NCBI RefSeq assembly: GCF_020171315.1
Contig: NZ_JAIUZP010000001.1
Location: 62,001-126,000 of the forward strand
DNA: 64,000 nt
Source of the DNA: Pseudooceanicola nanhaiensis
GTDB lineage: Bacteria > Pseudomonadota > Alphaproteobacteria > Rhodobacterales > Rhodobacteraceae
Direction: 5' to 3'
Part shown: positions 26,704 to 34,545 of the stretch, piece after piece
Layout of the letters: each line of letters begins with the position of its first letter
Position numbering within the stretch: the first letter of the stretch is position 1
The notes under the pieces: model-generated
The model's database searches: none
Told to the model about the DNA's origin: nothing
What the model saw: the letters and a program-made list of their open reading frames with translations, nothing else
Translations under genes and position numbers: made by a program

Positions 26704-27723
26704 TCATTCCTCCAGCTCTCTTCCGGCCGTGACGCCGCTGATCAATGTATAGGCCAGCAGGTCGGGGATGCTGGCCGGGTCGCGCACCAATGGCTTGGCC
26801 GCCCGGCGCAGGGTCTTGAGCCGCGCGGCATAGGTGGCGGCGAGGCGATCCGCCTCCTCGATCCCGATACGCTGGAAGCGGAGCTGCGCGCCAAGCGGCG
26901 CCTGCGCCACGCGGGCAAGGTCGGGGCCGATGACGGTGCCGATGCGGGGGTAGCCGCCGATGGTCTGGCATTCCGCCAGCAGCACGTAGGGCTGCCCGTC
27001 GCCGGTCATCTGGAGGTCACCCTCAAGGATGAAGTCCGACGACAGGCCCGAGGTGACCTCGGCCGCGAAGGGCGGGGCCTCGGTCTCCAGCCGCACGCCC
27101 TGCCGGTTGGCGGTGGCGGAGCGGGTGAATTCCGTCTCCTCGAAACGTGCCAGCGTCTCGGGCGAGAAGAGGCCGGTCTGGGGTCCCTCGATGAAGCGGA
27201 TTGTGCCGCCGGTGAAGCGCGCCTCGGGGATAAGGCCCATGGCGGGCGCCTCCGGCGCGGGATCGGCGCCAAGGGGCAGGCGGTCGCCATCTTTCAGCAG
27301 CGCGCCGAGGCCTGCGGTCAGATGCGCGCTGCGGCTGCCGAGCAGGGGCGTGGTCGCGATTCCGCCGGCAGGGGTGAGGTAGCCATAGGTGCCGCCCTCT
27401 GCCGCGCCGATGGTCAGGCGCTGGCCCGGTTCCAGCAGGTGGCTGGCGTTCCAGCGGATGTCGCGCTGATCGATGCGGGCCCGCATCGGCGCGCCGGTCA
27501 GGGCGATGCGCATAGGCGCGTCCACCTCGAAGGTGCCGCCCATGCCCGCCATCTCGATGGCGGCAGAGGGGGCACGCAGACCCAGCAGGGCCGCCGCCTC
27601 GTGAAGGGCGAGGGGATCGGCCGCGCCACCGCGCGAGAGGCCGATATGCGCCATGTCCGGGCGTCCGGTGTCCTGAATGCTGACCCCGGGACCGGCAGAG
27701 CGGATGAGGAGCGCGGCCGTCAT
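26704..27723 (-). CDS. pxpC: 5-oxoprolinase subunit PxpC (KipA family)
   Basis: A 339-residue protein of the biotin-dependent carboxyltransferase-like KipA family. The N-terminal signature SAGPGVSIQDTGRPDMAHIGLSRGGAADP and FTGGTIRFIEGPQTGLFSPE are typical, as is the late ECQTIGGYPRIGTV. It is the third component of the prokaryotic 5-oxoprolinase. Its start overlaps the pxpB stop as ATGA (27720-27723) and its stop overlaps the pxpA start region. Confidence 0.93.
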   Translation of the reverse strand: MTAALLIRSAGPGVSIQDTGRPDMAHIGLSRGGAADPLALHEAAALLGLRAPSAAIEMAGMGGTFEVDAPMRIALTGAPMRARIDQRDIRWNASHLLEPGQRLTIGAAEGGTYGYLTPAGGIATTPLLGSRSAHLTAGLGALLKDGDRLPLGADPAPEAPAMGLIPEARFTGGTIRFIEGPQTGLFSPETLARFEETEFTRSATANRQGVRLETEAPPFAAEVTSGLSSDFILEGDLQMTGDGQPYVLLAECQTIGGYPRIGTVIGPDLARVAQAPLGAQLRFQRIGIEEADRLAATYAARLKTLRRAAKPLVRDPASIPDLLAYTLISGVTAGRELEE

Positions 27724-28478
27724 GAGCGGATCTCGCAGCGGGCGCCGCCCTCCGGATCATTGGCGGCCAGAAGGCTGTCCATCTGCGCGCCCGAGACCGG
27801 CACGAGGCGCAGCTCGTCTCCGGCTCGCAGCGGCACCGGGGTCTCGGCCTCGGGGCGGAAGGCGCGGAAGGCACAGCGCCCGACCTGCCGCCAGCCGGTG
27901 GGCGAGGGATTGGGGAAGAGCGCAAGCTGGCGCACCGCAAGGGCGATGGCCCCGCGCGGCACCTGCGGATTGATCGCGGACATGCGCGGCAGGTCCAGCG
28001 CCTGGGGCAGCAGGCCGAGGTAGGGCTGGCCGGGGGCGAAACCGATGGCCAGCACCCGCAGGGGCGTCTCGGCGATGGTGCGGATCACGGTCTCTGCCGT
28101 GAGGCCCGAGAGCTGGGACACCTCTGCGAGGTCGGGGCCATGCGCGCCGCCAAAGGCCACCGGGATGTGCCAGACCCGCGCGGCGGGTTCAGGCCGGGCC
28201 TCGCGCCAGTCGTGGCCCTCCAGCAGGCGGGCGATCCGGGCCCGCAGCGCGATCCTATCCGTCGCCTCGGGGTCATAGCGGAAGAGGACGGATGTGAGGC
28301 TGGGCATGACGCGCAGCACACCCTCGGGCGGATCGGCCTGTGCGCGGTCATTGAGAACCTGCGCGGCGGCCGTTGCCCAGGGGGCGGCGGTCAGCGCGAA
28401 CCGCACCAGCCAGCCATCCCGCCCGAGGGGCAGGATTTCGGCCGGGGGGCGCGTCGGGGCATTGGCATCGTCGAACAT
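27720..28478 (-). CDS. pxpB: 5-oxoprolinase subunit PxpB (KipI family)
   Basis: A 252-residue KipI-type protein. Family text includes EILPLGRDGWLVRF near the N-terminus, VWHIPVAFGGAHGPDLAEVSQLSGL and VLAIGFAPGQPYLGLLPQALDLPRM. It forms the core of 5-oxoprolinase with PxpA and PxpC. The start at 28478 gives MFDDANAPTRPP; the frame stays open to 28601 but the extra residues look non-coding. No clear Shine-Dalgarno is visible before 28478, so the exact start is uncertain. First gene of the operon, divergent from a TRAP binding protein. Confidence 0.9.
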   Translation of the reverse strand: MFDDANAPTRPPAEILPLGRDGWLVRFALTAAPWATAAAQVLNDRAQADPPEGVLRVMPSLTSVLFRYDPEATDRIALRARIARLLEGHDWREARPEPAARVWHIPVAFGGAHGPDLAEVSQLSGLTAETVIRTIAETPLRVLAIGFAPGQPYLGLLPQALDLPRMSAINPQVPRGAIALAVRQLALFPNPSPTGWRQVGRCAFRAFRPEAETPVPLRAGDELRLVPVSGAQMDSLLAANDPEGGARCEIRS

Positions 28479-28653
28479 GCTGTCTTGTACCCTGTCGGTG
28501 GGGCCCCTTCCTCTTTTCTTTTCGCCTGTCTGAGCGGCCTCGGGAGAGGGGCATTCAAAGTTTTCATTGACACAAGATGCAAAACGCCGACAAATTGTCA
28601 ACGTTATGACAGTGAGGTGAAGATAACTTCACCCTTTCGACAGGAGAATGAAG

Positions 28654-29619
28654 ATGAACAAGTTCGTGCTCACCGTCGCCGCGGCGATGGGGATCGCCAC
28701 GGCTGCCCAGGCCCAGACCTGGGACATGCCGACGCCCTATGGCGATGCCACCTTCCACACCCAGAACATCCGCGAGTTCGCCGAAGACGTGGCCGAGGCC
28801 ACCGGCGGCGCCCTCACCATCGAGGTCCATTCCGCGGGCTCGCTCTTCCCCCATGGCGAGATCAAGAACGCCGTCCGCTCGGGGCAGGTCCCGCTGGGCG
28901 AGTTCTTCCTCTCCACGCTGGCGAACGAGGACCTCGCCTTCGGGATGGACAGCCAGCCCTTCCTTGCCACCAGCTACGACGATGCCGAGGCACTCTGGGC
29001 CGCTCAGAAGCCGGTGATCGAGGAGTTGCTGGCCAAGCAGGGCCTCAAGCCGCTCTTCTCCGTCGCATGGCCGGCGCAGGGGCTTTACACCAACGGCGAG
29101 ATCGCCACCGTCGATGACCTCGCCGGTCTGCGGTTCCGGGCCTACAACCCGGCGCTGGAGCAATTCGCCACGCTCGCCAAGGCCGCGCCTGTCCAGGTCG
29201 AGGCCGCGGATATCCCGCAGGCCTTCACCACCGGTCAGGTCGAGGCGATGATCACCTCGCCCTCCACCGGCGCCAACTCCAAGGCCTGGGACTTTGTCGA
29301 CACCTACACCCAGATCGATGCCTGGGTGCCCAAGAACATCGTCGTGGTGAACCAGCGGGCCTTCGACCGTCTGGGCGCCGACGTGCAGGAGGCCGTGCTG
29401 GCCGCCGCCGCTGAGGCCGAGACCCGCGGCTGGGAGATGTCCAAGGCCGAGGCCGAGGCCAAGACCGCCGAGATGAAGGCCAACGGCATGACCATCGCCG
29501 CCCCGAGCGCCGCCTTGACCGAGGGTCTTCAGGCCATCGGCGCCCAGATGCTCGACGGCTGGAAAGAGAAGGCCGGGCCGGAGGCCATGGCGATCCTTGA
29601 GGCCTACGAGGCACGGTGA
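28654..29619 (+). CDS. TRAP transporter substrate-binding protein (DctP type), probable pyroglutamate binder
   Basis: A 321-residue periplasmic binding protein with a signal peptide ending AQA. The TRAP landmark LRFRAYNPALEQFATLAKAAPVQVEAADIPQAFTTGQVEAMITSP contains the ligand-binding arginine region. ATG 28654 stands seven bases from AGGAG and is preferred to ATG 28648, which is one base away. It is divergent from the 5-oxoprolinase genes and followed by the two permeases. TRAP binding proteins for pyroglutamate are known from Bordetella, which supports, but does not prove, the same ligand here. Confidence 0.9.
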   Translation: MNKFVLTVAAAMGIATAAQAQTWDMPTPYGDATFHTQNIREFAEDVAEATGGALTIEVHSAGSLFPHGEIKNAVRSGQVPLGEFFLSTLANEDLAFGMDSQPFLATSYDDAEALWAAQKPVIEELLAKQGLKPLFSVAWPAQGLYTNGEIATVDDLAGLRFRAYNPALEQFATLAKAAPVQVEAADIPQAFTTGQVEAMITSPSTGANSKAWDFVDTYTQIDAWVPKNIVVVNQRAFDRLGADVQEAVLAAAAEAETRGWEMSKAEAEAKTAEMKANGMTIAAPSAALTEGLQAIGAQMLDGWKEKAGPEAMAILEAYEAR

Positions 29620-29784
29620 TCCGGCTGCGGCCTGTCCTTCAAGGGGCGGGCCGTTTCGTCATCTGAGGCCCCGTGACAGAGGCCGACCGCCGCCTTGTCC
29701 GGCCGGTTGCCTTGCTCGTCGCCGCCCGGTCCCGGGACGCGCGCCTGCATCGCGGCGCGACCGGGCCGCCCCACAGGTCGCCTG

Positions 29785-29828
29785 CCGCCGCTTCTTGGTT
29801 TCCCGCGCGTCGCGGGGCGAGGCGGCGG
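29785..29828 (+). terminator. Branched hairpin in the dctP-dctQ gap
   Basis: The binding protein and small permease are separated by 246 bases, long for a TRAP operon. Near the end an outer stem pairs 29785-29794 with 29819-29828 (ten pairs, one G-T) and encloses an inner stem CCCGCG/CGCGGG (29802-29807 with 29811-29816). There is no T-run. It may attenuate transcription into the permease genes. No gene is visible in the gap. Confidence 0.45.
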
Positions 29829-29865
29829 TTCCCCATCTCGTCCAGCCCATCAGGGAGGCCCCGCC

Positions 29866-30390
29866 ATGCGCCGCCTGCTCGATACGCTCTACCTGATTTC
29901 CGGCGCGCTTGCCGCGCTGTCGATCCTCGCGATCTGCCTGCTCGTCAGTGCGCAGGTCGGTCTCAACATCCTCGCCCGCCTCGGCGGACCGTCGCTGTCC
30001 TACACGATCCCGTCCTATGCCGATTTCGCGGGCTACATGCTGGCCGCGGCCAGCTTCCTCGCCCTCGCGCCGACGTTCCGCCACGGCGGGCATATCCGGG
30101 TGAACCTCTTCCTGTCGCGGATGGGGGAGGGCGGACGCTGGGCGTTGGAGCTCTTCTCCCTCGCGGTCGCCGGCTGCGCCATGGCCTACGCAGCGTGGTA
30201 TGCGCTCGCCCTGCTGCTCGAGAGCCACCACTACGGCGACAAGTCCACCGGCATGATCGCCATCCCGATCTGGATCCCCCAGATCGTCATGGTGGCGGGG
30301 CTGATCCTTCTGACCCTCTCGATCTTCGACCGGCTGGTGGAGAGCCTTCTGGCCCGCCGTCCCGTCCTGATCGACGACACGACCGAATGA
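29866..30390 (+). CDS. TRAP transporter small permease (DctQ type)
   Basis: A 174-residue protein with four predicted membrane helices. The DctQ landmarks are IPSYADFAGYMLAAASFLALAPTFRHGGHIRVNLFL and the C-terminal WIPQIVMVAGLILLTLSIFDRLVESL. Start 29866 follows GGGAGG with a seven-base spacer; a longer frame from 29695 would give proline- and arginine-rich residues without family character. It ends twelve bases before the large permease. Confidence 0.91.
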   Translation: MRRLLDTLYLISGALAALSILAICLLVSAQVGLNILARLGGPSLSYTIPSYADFAGYMLAAASFLALAPTFRHGGHIRVNLFLSRMGEGGRWALELFSLAVAGCAMAYAAWYALALLLESHHYGDKSTGMIAIPIWIPQIVMVAGLILLTLSIFDRLVESLLARRPVLIDDTTE

Positions 30391-30402
30391 GGAGCGCCTG
30401 AC

Positions 30403-31704
30403 ATGTCCGATCCCGTCGTCTTCTCCATCCTCCTCGGTCTGCTGCTGGTGCTTCTGGCCAGCGGCGTCTGGGTCGCCGTCTCGCTGCTGGTCGTGGCGCT
30501 GGCGGGGCTGACCTTCTTCTCCAACGCGCCCACGGGGCTGGTGCTGGCCACCACGCTCTGGGGCCACAGCCACAGTTGGCCGCTGGCGGCGCTGCCGCTC
30601 TTCATCCTGATGGGAGAGATCCTGCTGCGCTCCTCCCTGTCGAAGGACATGTTCAGCGGGCTGGCGCCCTGGCTGACCCGGGCACCGGGGCGGCTGCTGC
30701 ATGTCAACGTGCTGGGCTGCGCGATCTTTGCCGCGGTCTCGGGCTCCTCCGCCGCCACGGCGGCCACCATCGGGCGGATGTCGGTGCCGGAGCTGATGCG
30801 GCGCGGCTATCCCGAAAGCCTCGTGCTCGGCACGCTGGCAGGGTCCGCCACGCTGGGCTTCCTGATCCCGCCCTCGGTGATCCTGATCGTTTACGGCGTG
30901 GCGACCGAGCAATCCATCGCCCGGCTCTTCATCGCGGGCATCCTGCCGGGGATCATGCTGGTCGCGCTCTTTGGCGGCTACGTGGCGCTGCGGGCGTGGA
31001 TGTCGCCGGGGCTGATCCCGGTGGAAGAGGCGCAGTATTCCCTGCGGGAGAAGCTGCGCGCCTCGCGCAGCCTCCTGCCCGTGGTGCTGCTGATCGGCGG
31101 GGTGATCGGGACGATCTACACCGGCGTCGCCTCGCCCACGGATGCGGCGGCGGTGGGCGTGCTCTTCTCGCTGATCCTCGCGGTCTCCACCGGCAGCTTC
31201 AGCCGCAGCGACTTTTTCGAGGCGCTGATGTCGGCCATGCGGACAAGCGCGATGATCGCCTTCATCCTGCTGGGGGCGGCGGTGCTCTCGGTCGCCATGG
31301 GCTTCACCGGTATCCCGCGCAACCTCGCCGCCTGGATCGGGACCTTCGGCCTGTCGTCCTATGCGCTGCTGGCGGTGCTGACCCTGTTCTTCATCGTGCT
31401 GGGCTGCTTCCTCGACGGGATCTCGGTCGTGGTGCTGACCACGTCGATCATCCTGCCGATGGTCGAGGCCGCGGGGATCGACCCGCTGTGGTTCGGGGTC
31501 TACCTCGTGCTCGTGGTGGAGATGAGCCAGATCACCCCGCCGGTGGGCTTCAACCTCTTCGTGATACAGGGGCTGACCGGCTCCAACATCATGAAGATCG
31601 CCAAGGCGGCGCTGCCCTTCTTCGGGCTGTTGTTGCTAGCGGTGCTGCTGATCACGCTGGTGCCCGGGATCGTCACTTTCCTGCCCTCCGCCATGGGGAA
31701 CTGA
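30403..31704 (+). CDS. TRAP transporter large permease (DctM type)
   Basis: A 433-residue transport subunit with about twelve to thirteen helices. Landmarks are VSGSSAATAATIGRMSVPELMRRGYPESLVLGTLAGSATLGFLIPPSVILIVYG in the first half and VEMSQITPPVGFNLFVIQGLTG in the second. It completes the TRAP importer that faces the pxp operon. It is followed by a cluster of palindromes before the converging regulator gene. Confidence 0.93.
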   Translation: MSDPVVFSILLGLLLVLLASGVWVAVSLLVVALAGLTFFSNAPTGLVLATTLWGHSHSWPLAALPLFILMGEILLRSSLSKDMFSGLAPWLTRAPGRLLHVNVLGCAIFAAVSGSSAATAATIGRMSVPELMRRGYPESLVLGTLAGSATLGFLIPPSVILIVYGVATEQSIARLFIAGILPGIMLVALFGGYVALRAWMSPGLIPVEEAQYSLREKLRASRSLLPVVLLIGGVIGTIYTGVASPTDAAAVGVLFSLILAVSTGSFSRSDFFEALMSAMRTSAMIAFILLGAAVLSVAMGFTGIPRNLAAWIGTFGLSSYALLAVLTLFFIVLGCFLDGISVVVLTTSIILPMVEAAGIDPLWFGVYLVLVVEMSQITPPVGFNLFVIQGLTGSNIMKIAKAALPFFGLLLLAVLLITLVPGIVTFLPSAMGN

Positions 31705-31719
31705 CCGCGCCGCCCGCAG

Positions 31720-31845
31720 CCAAGAATTTTAAGGAAAATTCTTGGGAAAAGTCTTGTTTCAAGACTTTTCCGCGCCTGCGGAGAGGGCCCGCGCGGACCC
31801 CCGGAACATTCGAATTTTCCGGTCCGGACTTTTTGAAAAGTCCGG
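31720..31845. repeat. Cluster of four palindromes between converging genes
   Basis: Four hairpins in 126 bases. First, 11-bp arms starting CCAAGAATTTT (31720-31730 with 31735-31745). Second, 12-bp arms GGAAAAGTCTTG and CAAGACTTTTCC (31745-31771). Third, 31801-31822, an imperfect palindrome bounded by CCGGAA and TTTCCGG. Fourth, CCGGACTTTT (31824-31833) with AAAAGTCCGG (31836-31845). The third is similar in sequence to a palindrome at 59722-59743. They may terminate transcription from both sides or represent a dispersed intergenic repeat. Confidence 0.7.
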
Positions 31846-31889
31846 GGGGCGTCGCATCCCCCCGGCGGGGCGGGGCAATCCGGACGGCT

Positions 31890-32402
31890 TCAGAGCGACG
31901 AGGCCGCGCGGCTGGCCTGGTCGTAGTAGCCCGAAAGCACGCGGAGGGCGGCGGCCAGTTCGGAAAGCTTCTCCCCCGCCATATTGCCGTCCAGCAGCGG
32001 TTCGAGCAGGCAGTCCTCGCGCACGGCGCGGTAGCTCTCGCACAGGGCGCGGCCCTTCTGGGAGGTGCGGTAGAACACCTCCTTGCCGCGCTTTTCCGTT
32101 TCGAGGAACTCCAGCTTCACCAGCTTGCGCAGGGCGTAGGTGACCGTGTGGCTGTCTTCGATGTTCAGCAGGAAGCAGATGTCGTTGAGGCGCTTGTCAC
32201 GGTTGCGGTGGTTCGTGTTGTGCAGCACGAGGATCTCCAGCGGCGACATCTCGCCCCCGCCGGCCGCCGCCATGCACCGCTGCATCCAGCGCGAAAAGCT
32301 GTTGTAGGCGATCGTGAGCCCGAATTCGAATTCCGAGGCCTCGCCAGCGGGCCCTTCGGCGAGGTGCTGGGACGAGACGATGCGGCGCTGACCTGCAGCC
32401 AT
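31890..32402 (-). CDS. Winged-helix (MarR-like) transcriptional regulator
   Basis: A 170-residue protein. A winged helix occupies about residues 55-125: MSPLEILVLHNTNHRNRDKRLNDICFLLNIEDSHTVTYALRKLVKLEFLETEKRGKEVFYRTSQKGRALCESY. The distinctive 'NHRNRDKRLNDICFLLNIEDSHTV' belongs to a MarR-like group of predicted regulators. ATG 32402 is preferred because GGAG lies nine bases upstream; a TTG at 32420 is also possible. It lies between the TRAP/pxp cluster and an acetamidase gene and is divergent from the latter. Its target is not evident. Confidence 0.82.
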   Translation of the reverse strand: MAAGQRRIVSSQHLAEGPAGEASEFEFGLTIAYNSFSRWMQRCMAAAGGGEMSPLEILVLHNTNHRNRDKRLNDICFLLNIEDSHTVTYALRKLVKLEFLETEKRGKEVFYRTSQKGRALCESYRAVREDCLLEPLLDGNMAGEKLSELAAALRVLSGYYDQASRAASSL

Positions 32403-32606
32403 TGGGATCACTCCGTTCAATTCCTGCGATAACCTTCCCGTAATGCTAACGATTTCTCAATGTCTTGCCCATGGAAACCCGAGCTGTCGCGGTGCGGCGC
32501 GCGGATTTGAGGCAGTGCGGGCGGGGGCCGGCGCGGGCCACGGTTTGGGCTTTACCTTCCCCGGGCTGAGGAGGAGGCTCTGCCCGACCAATCGAGAGGA
32601 CCCGCG

Positions 32607-33563
32607 ATGACCGACCACAGCCTTTCCGCCACGCCAGACACTGTCCACTGGGGCCGCTTCTGGTCTGACCTGCCGCCGGTCAAGGAGATCGACGCGGGCG
32701 ACCGGATCGTGATCGAAACGCTCTCTGGCAAGGAGGAGGTCCTGCCGGACCCGGCAAGCGGGCTGACCGTGACCGACACCCACCGGGCGATCCTCGCCGC
32801 CGACCTGCCGCGCGTCGCCCATCTGCTGACGGGGCCGGTCGCCATCAAGGGGGCGATGCCCGGCGACGTGCTGAAGATCACGATCGAGAAGATCGACCTC
32901 GGCGCCGACTGGGGCTTCAACATCGTGCGCCCCACCGCGGGCACCCTGCCGGGGGAATTCCCGGTGTCGGGCAAGGCCACCACGGTGATCCCCATCGATC
33001 GGGCCGCGAAGACCGCCAAGCTGCCCTGGGGCGCCACCTTGCCGCTGGACCCGTTCTTCGGCGTCATGGGCGTGGCCCCGCCGCCGGAGTGGGGCGAACT
33101 GGCCTCGACCCAGCCCCGCCTGCATGGCGGCAACATGGACCTGAAACTGCTGACCGAGGGCGCGGTCCTCTACTTGCCGGTCCATGTCGAGGGCGGGCTC
33201 TTCTCCTGCGGGGACGGCCACGGCTGCCAGGGCGATGGCGAGGTCTGCATCACTGCGCTTGAGACGGCGCTGACCGGCACCTTCACCTTCGACGTGCTGA
33301 AGAAGGGCGAGACTCCGATCGACTTCCCCCGCGCCGAGACGGCGGAGGAGATCATCTCCATGGGGTTCCATGCCAGCCTCGACACCGCTCTGCAGATCGC
33401 GCTGCGCCAGATGATCGCGATGATCCGCGAACACGTCGACATCTCCGAGACCGAGGCCTACCAGCTTTGCTCGCTGGCTGCCGACTTCGCGGTGACTCAA
33501 TCGGTCAATCAGGAAAAGGGCGTGCACGGTCGGCTGAAGAAAGCGCTGCTGCGCCGGGGATGA
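32607..33563 (+). CDS. Acetamidase/formamidase family protein
   Basis: A 318-residue member of the FmdA/AmdA family, zinc-dependent amidases that release ammonia from formamide or acetamide. Landmarks are the histidine in TVTDTHRAIL, the HGGNMDLKLLTEGAVLYLPVHVEGGLFSCGDGHGCQGDGEVC core and the C-terminal SLAADFAVTQSVNQEKGVHG. It starts after GAGAGG. It is divergent from the winged-helix regulator, which may control it. The natural amide is not evident from sequence. Confidence 0.88.
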   Translation: MTDHSLSATPDTVHWGRFWSDLPPVKEIDAGDRIVIETLSGKEEVLPDPASGLTVTDTHRAILAADLPRVAHLLTGPVAIKGAMPGDVLKITIEKIDLGADWGFNIVRPTAGTLPGEFPVSGKATTVIPIDRAAKTAKLPWGATLPLDPFFGVMGVAPPPEWGELASTQPRLHGGNMDLKLLTEGAVLYLPVHVEGGLFSCGDGHGCQGDGEVCITALETALTGTFTFDVLKKGETPIDFPRAETAEEIISMGFHASLDTALQIALRQMIAMIREHVDISETEAYQLCSLAADFAVTQSVNQEKGVHGRLKKALLRRG

Positions 33564-33762
33564 ACTGAGCGCCGGACGCGGCGTAATGTCCGTTTTTCGG
33601 CTGTCGCCCTCAGGGTGATCCTGCACGCGTGAGCCAAACTTTCACTTTTCCCCCGTCTCGTGCAAAGGACTTGCGCGGGATCAATAAATATTGGCTCTTC
33701 GGCAGGAGTTTGCCGGTAAAGGCGGGCATGCTGAAATAGATGCATGTGATCCGGAGCGAAAC

Positions 33763-33774
33763 GCTGTATACAGC
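33763..33774. promoter_or_regulatory. Perfect 12-base palindrome upstream of the phosphatase-like gene
   Basis: GCTGTATACAGC is a perfect palindrome within the 293-base gap between the acetamidase and the phosphatase-like gene, about 85 bases before the latter's ATG. It could be an operator. No regulator is assigned. The remainder of the gap shows no gene. Confidence 0.35.
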
Positions 33775-33856
33775 TGTTTTTCGTTGCCCGGTCCTTCTGT
33801 GAGGTCCGGTGTCCGTTTCATGAGTCCCCTTGCGAAAGCCAGATGTGTTGTCCCCG

Positions 33857-34447
33857 ATGAAGATCTTCTCCGACGATCAGCGTGCGGCCGAAGCCCGCGC
33901 CACCACCAGTCTCCGCACCCGGCTGCAGGTGCCGGGGGGCGGCCATATCGTGACCATGGGCTTCCCCGGTCTGGCGATTGGCGAGGGCGGGCAGCCCGCG
34001 TCCGACCCGGAGCGGCTGGCGGCGACGCTGGATCATCCGACGATGGCGGACTGCGCGCTGCTGGTGGTGCTGGTCGAAGAGACGGAGATGCCCGCGGGGG
34101 CCTTCGACGGCCTGCGCGAGGCAGCCGCGGCCCGTGGCCTGCCGCTGGAGCATCTGCCGATCCGGGACTACGGCGTGCCGGGTGCGGCCTTCGATCAGGA
34201 CTGGCAGCGGATCGCCCCGGCGGTCGCGGAACTGCTGGCGGCGGGACAGACGCTGGGCGTGTCCTGCCACTATGGCGCGGGGCGGTCGGGCACCATCGCG
34301 GCGGGGCTGCTGATCGAGCGCGGGATGTCGCTTGGAGAGGCGATCCTCGCGGTGAGGGAGCAATTCCCGGATTCGATCGAGACCGAGGGCCAGATGGCCT
34401 GGCTCCAGTCGCGCAGCCGGACCCGCGAGGGGGGACGTGCTGGCTGA
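33857..34447 (+). CDS. Cysteine-based protein tyrosine phosphatase-like protein
   Basis: A 196-residue protein with a CX5R phosphatase loop CHYGAGRSG (C137, R143) and a candidate general-acid aspartate D104 in PIRDYGVP. The order, an N-terminal half containing PTMADCALLVVLVEETE followed by the loop and a helical end, resembles small dual-specificity or cyclin-like phosphatases. The start is uncertain: ATG 33857 has no clear ribosome site and a TTG at 33830 is in frame. Substrate unknown. It stands alone before a bidirectional terminator. Confidence 0.78.
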   Translation: MKIFSDDQRAAEARATTSLRTRLQVPGGGHIVTMGFPGLAIGEGGQPASDPERLAATLDHPTMADCALLVVLVEETEMPAGAFDGLREAAAARGLPLEHLPIRDYGVPGAAFDQDWQRIAPAVAELLAAGQTLGVSCHYGAGRSGTIAAGLLIERGMSLGEAILAVREQFPDSIETEGQMAWLQSRSRTREGGRAG

Positions 34448-34494
34448 AACGCGCCTTGGGTAGCGCCGCGCGGCCACAGATCACCGGATAGAAA

Positions 34495-34520
34495 AAAGGG
34501 GCCGCAGATGCGGCCCCTTT
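34495..34520. terminator. Bidirectional intrinsic terminator
   Basis: Arms GGGGCCGC (34498-34505) and GCGGCCCC (34510-34517) with a four-base loop, flanked by A6 on the left and TTT on the right. It separates the phosphatase-like gene from the end of the converging cytochrome gene and can act for both strands. Confidence 0.85.
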
Positions 34521-34545
34521 CGGTTTGGTCAGTCCCGGAGGGGGC

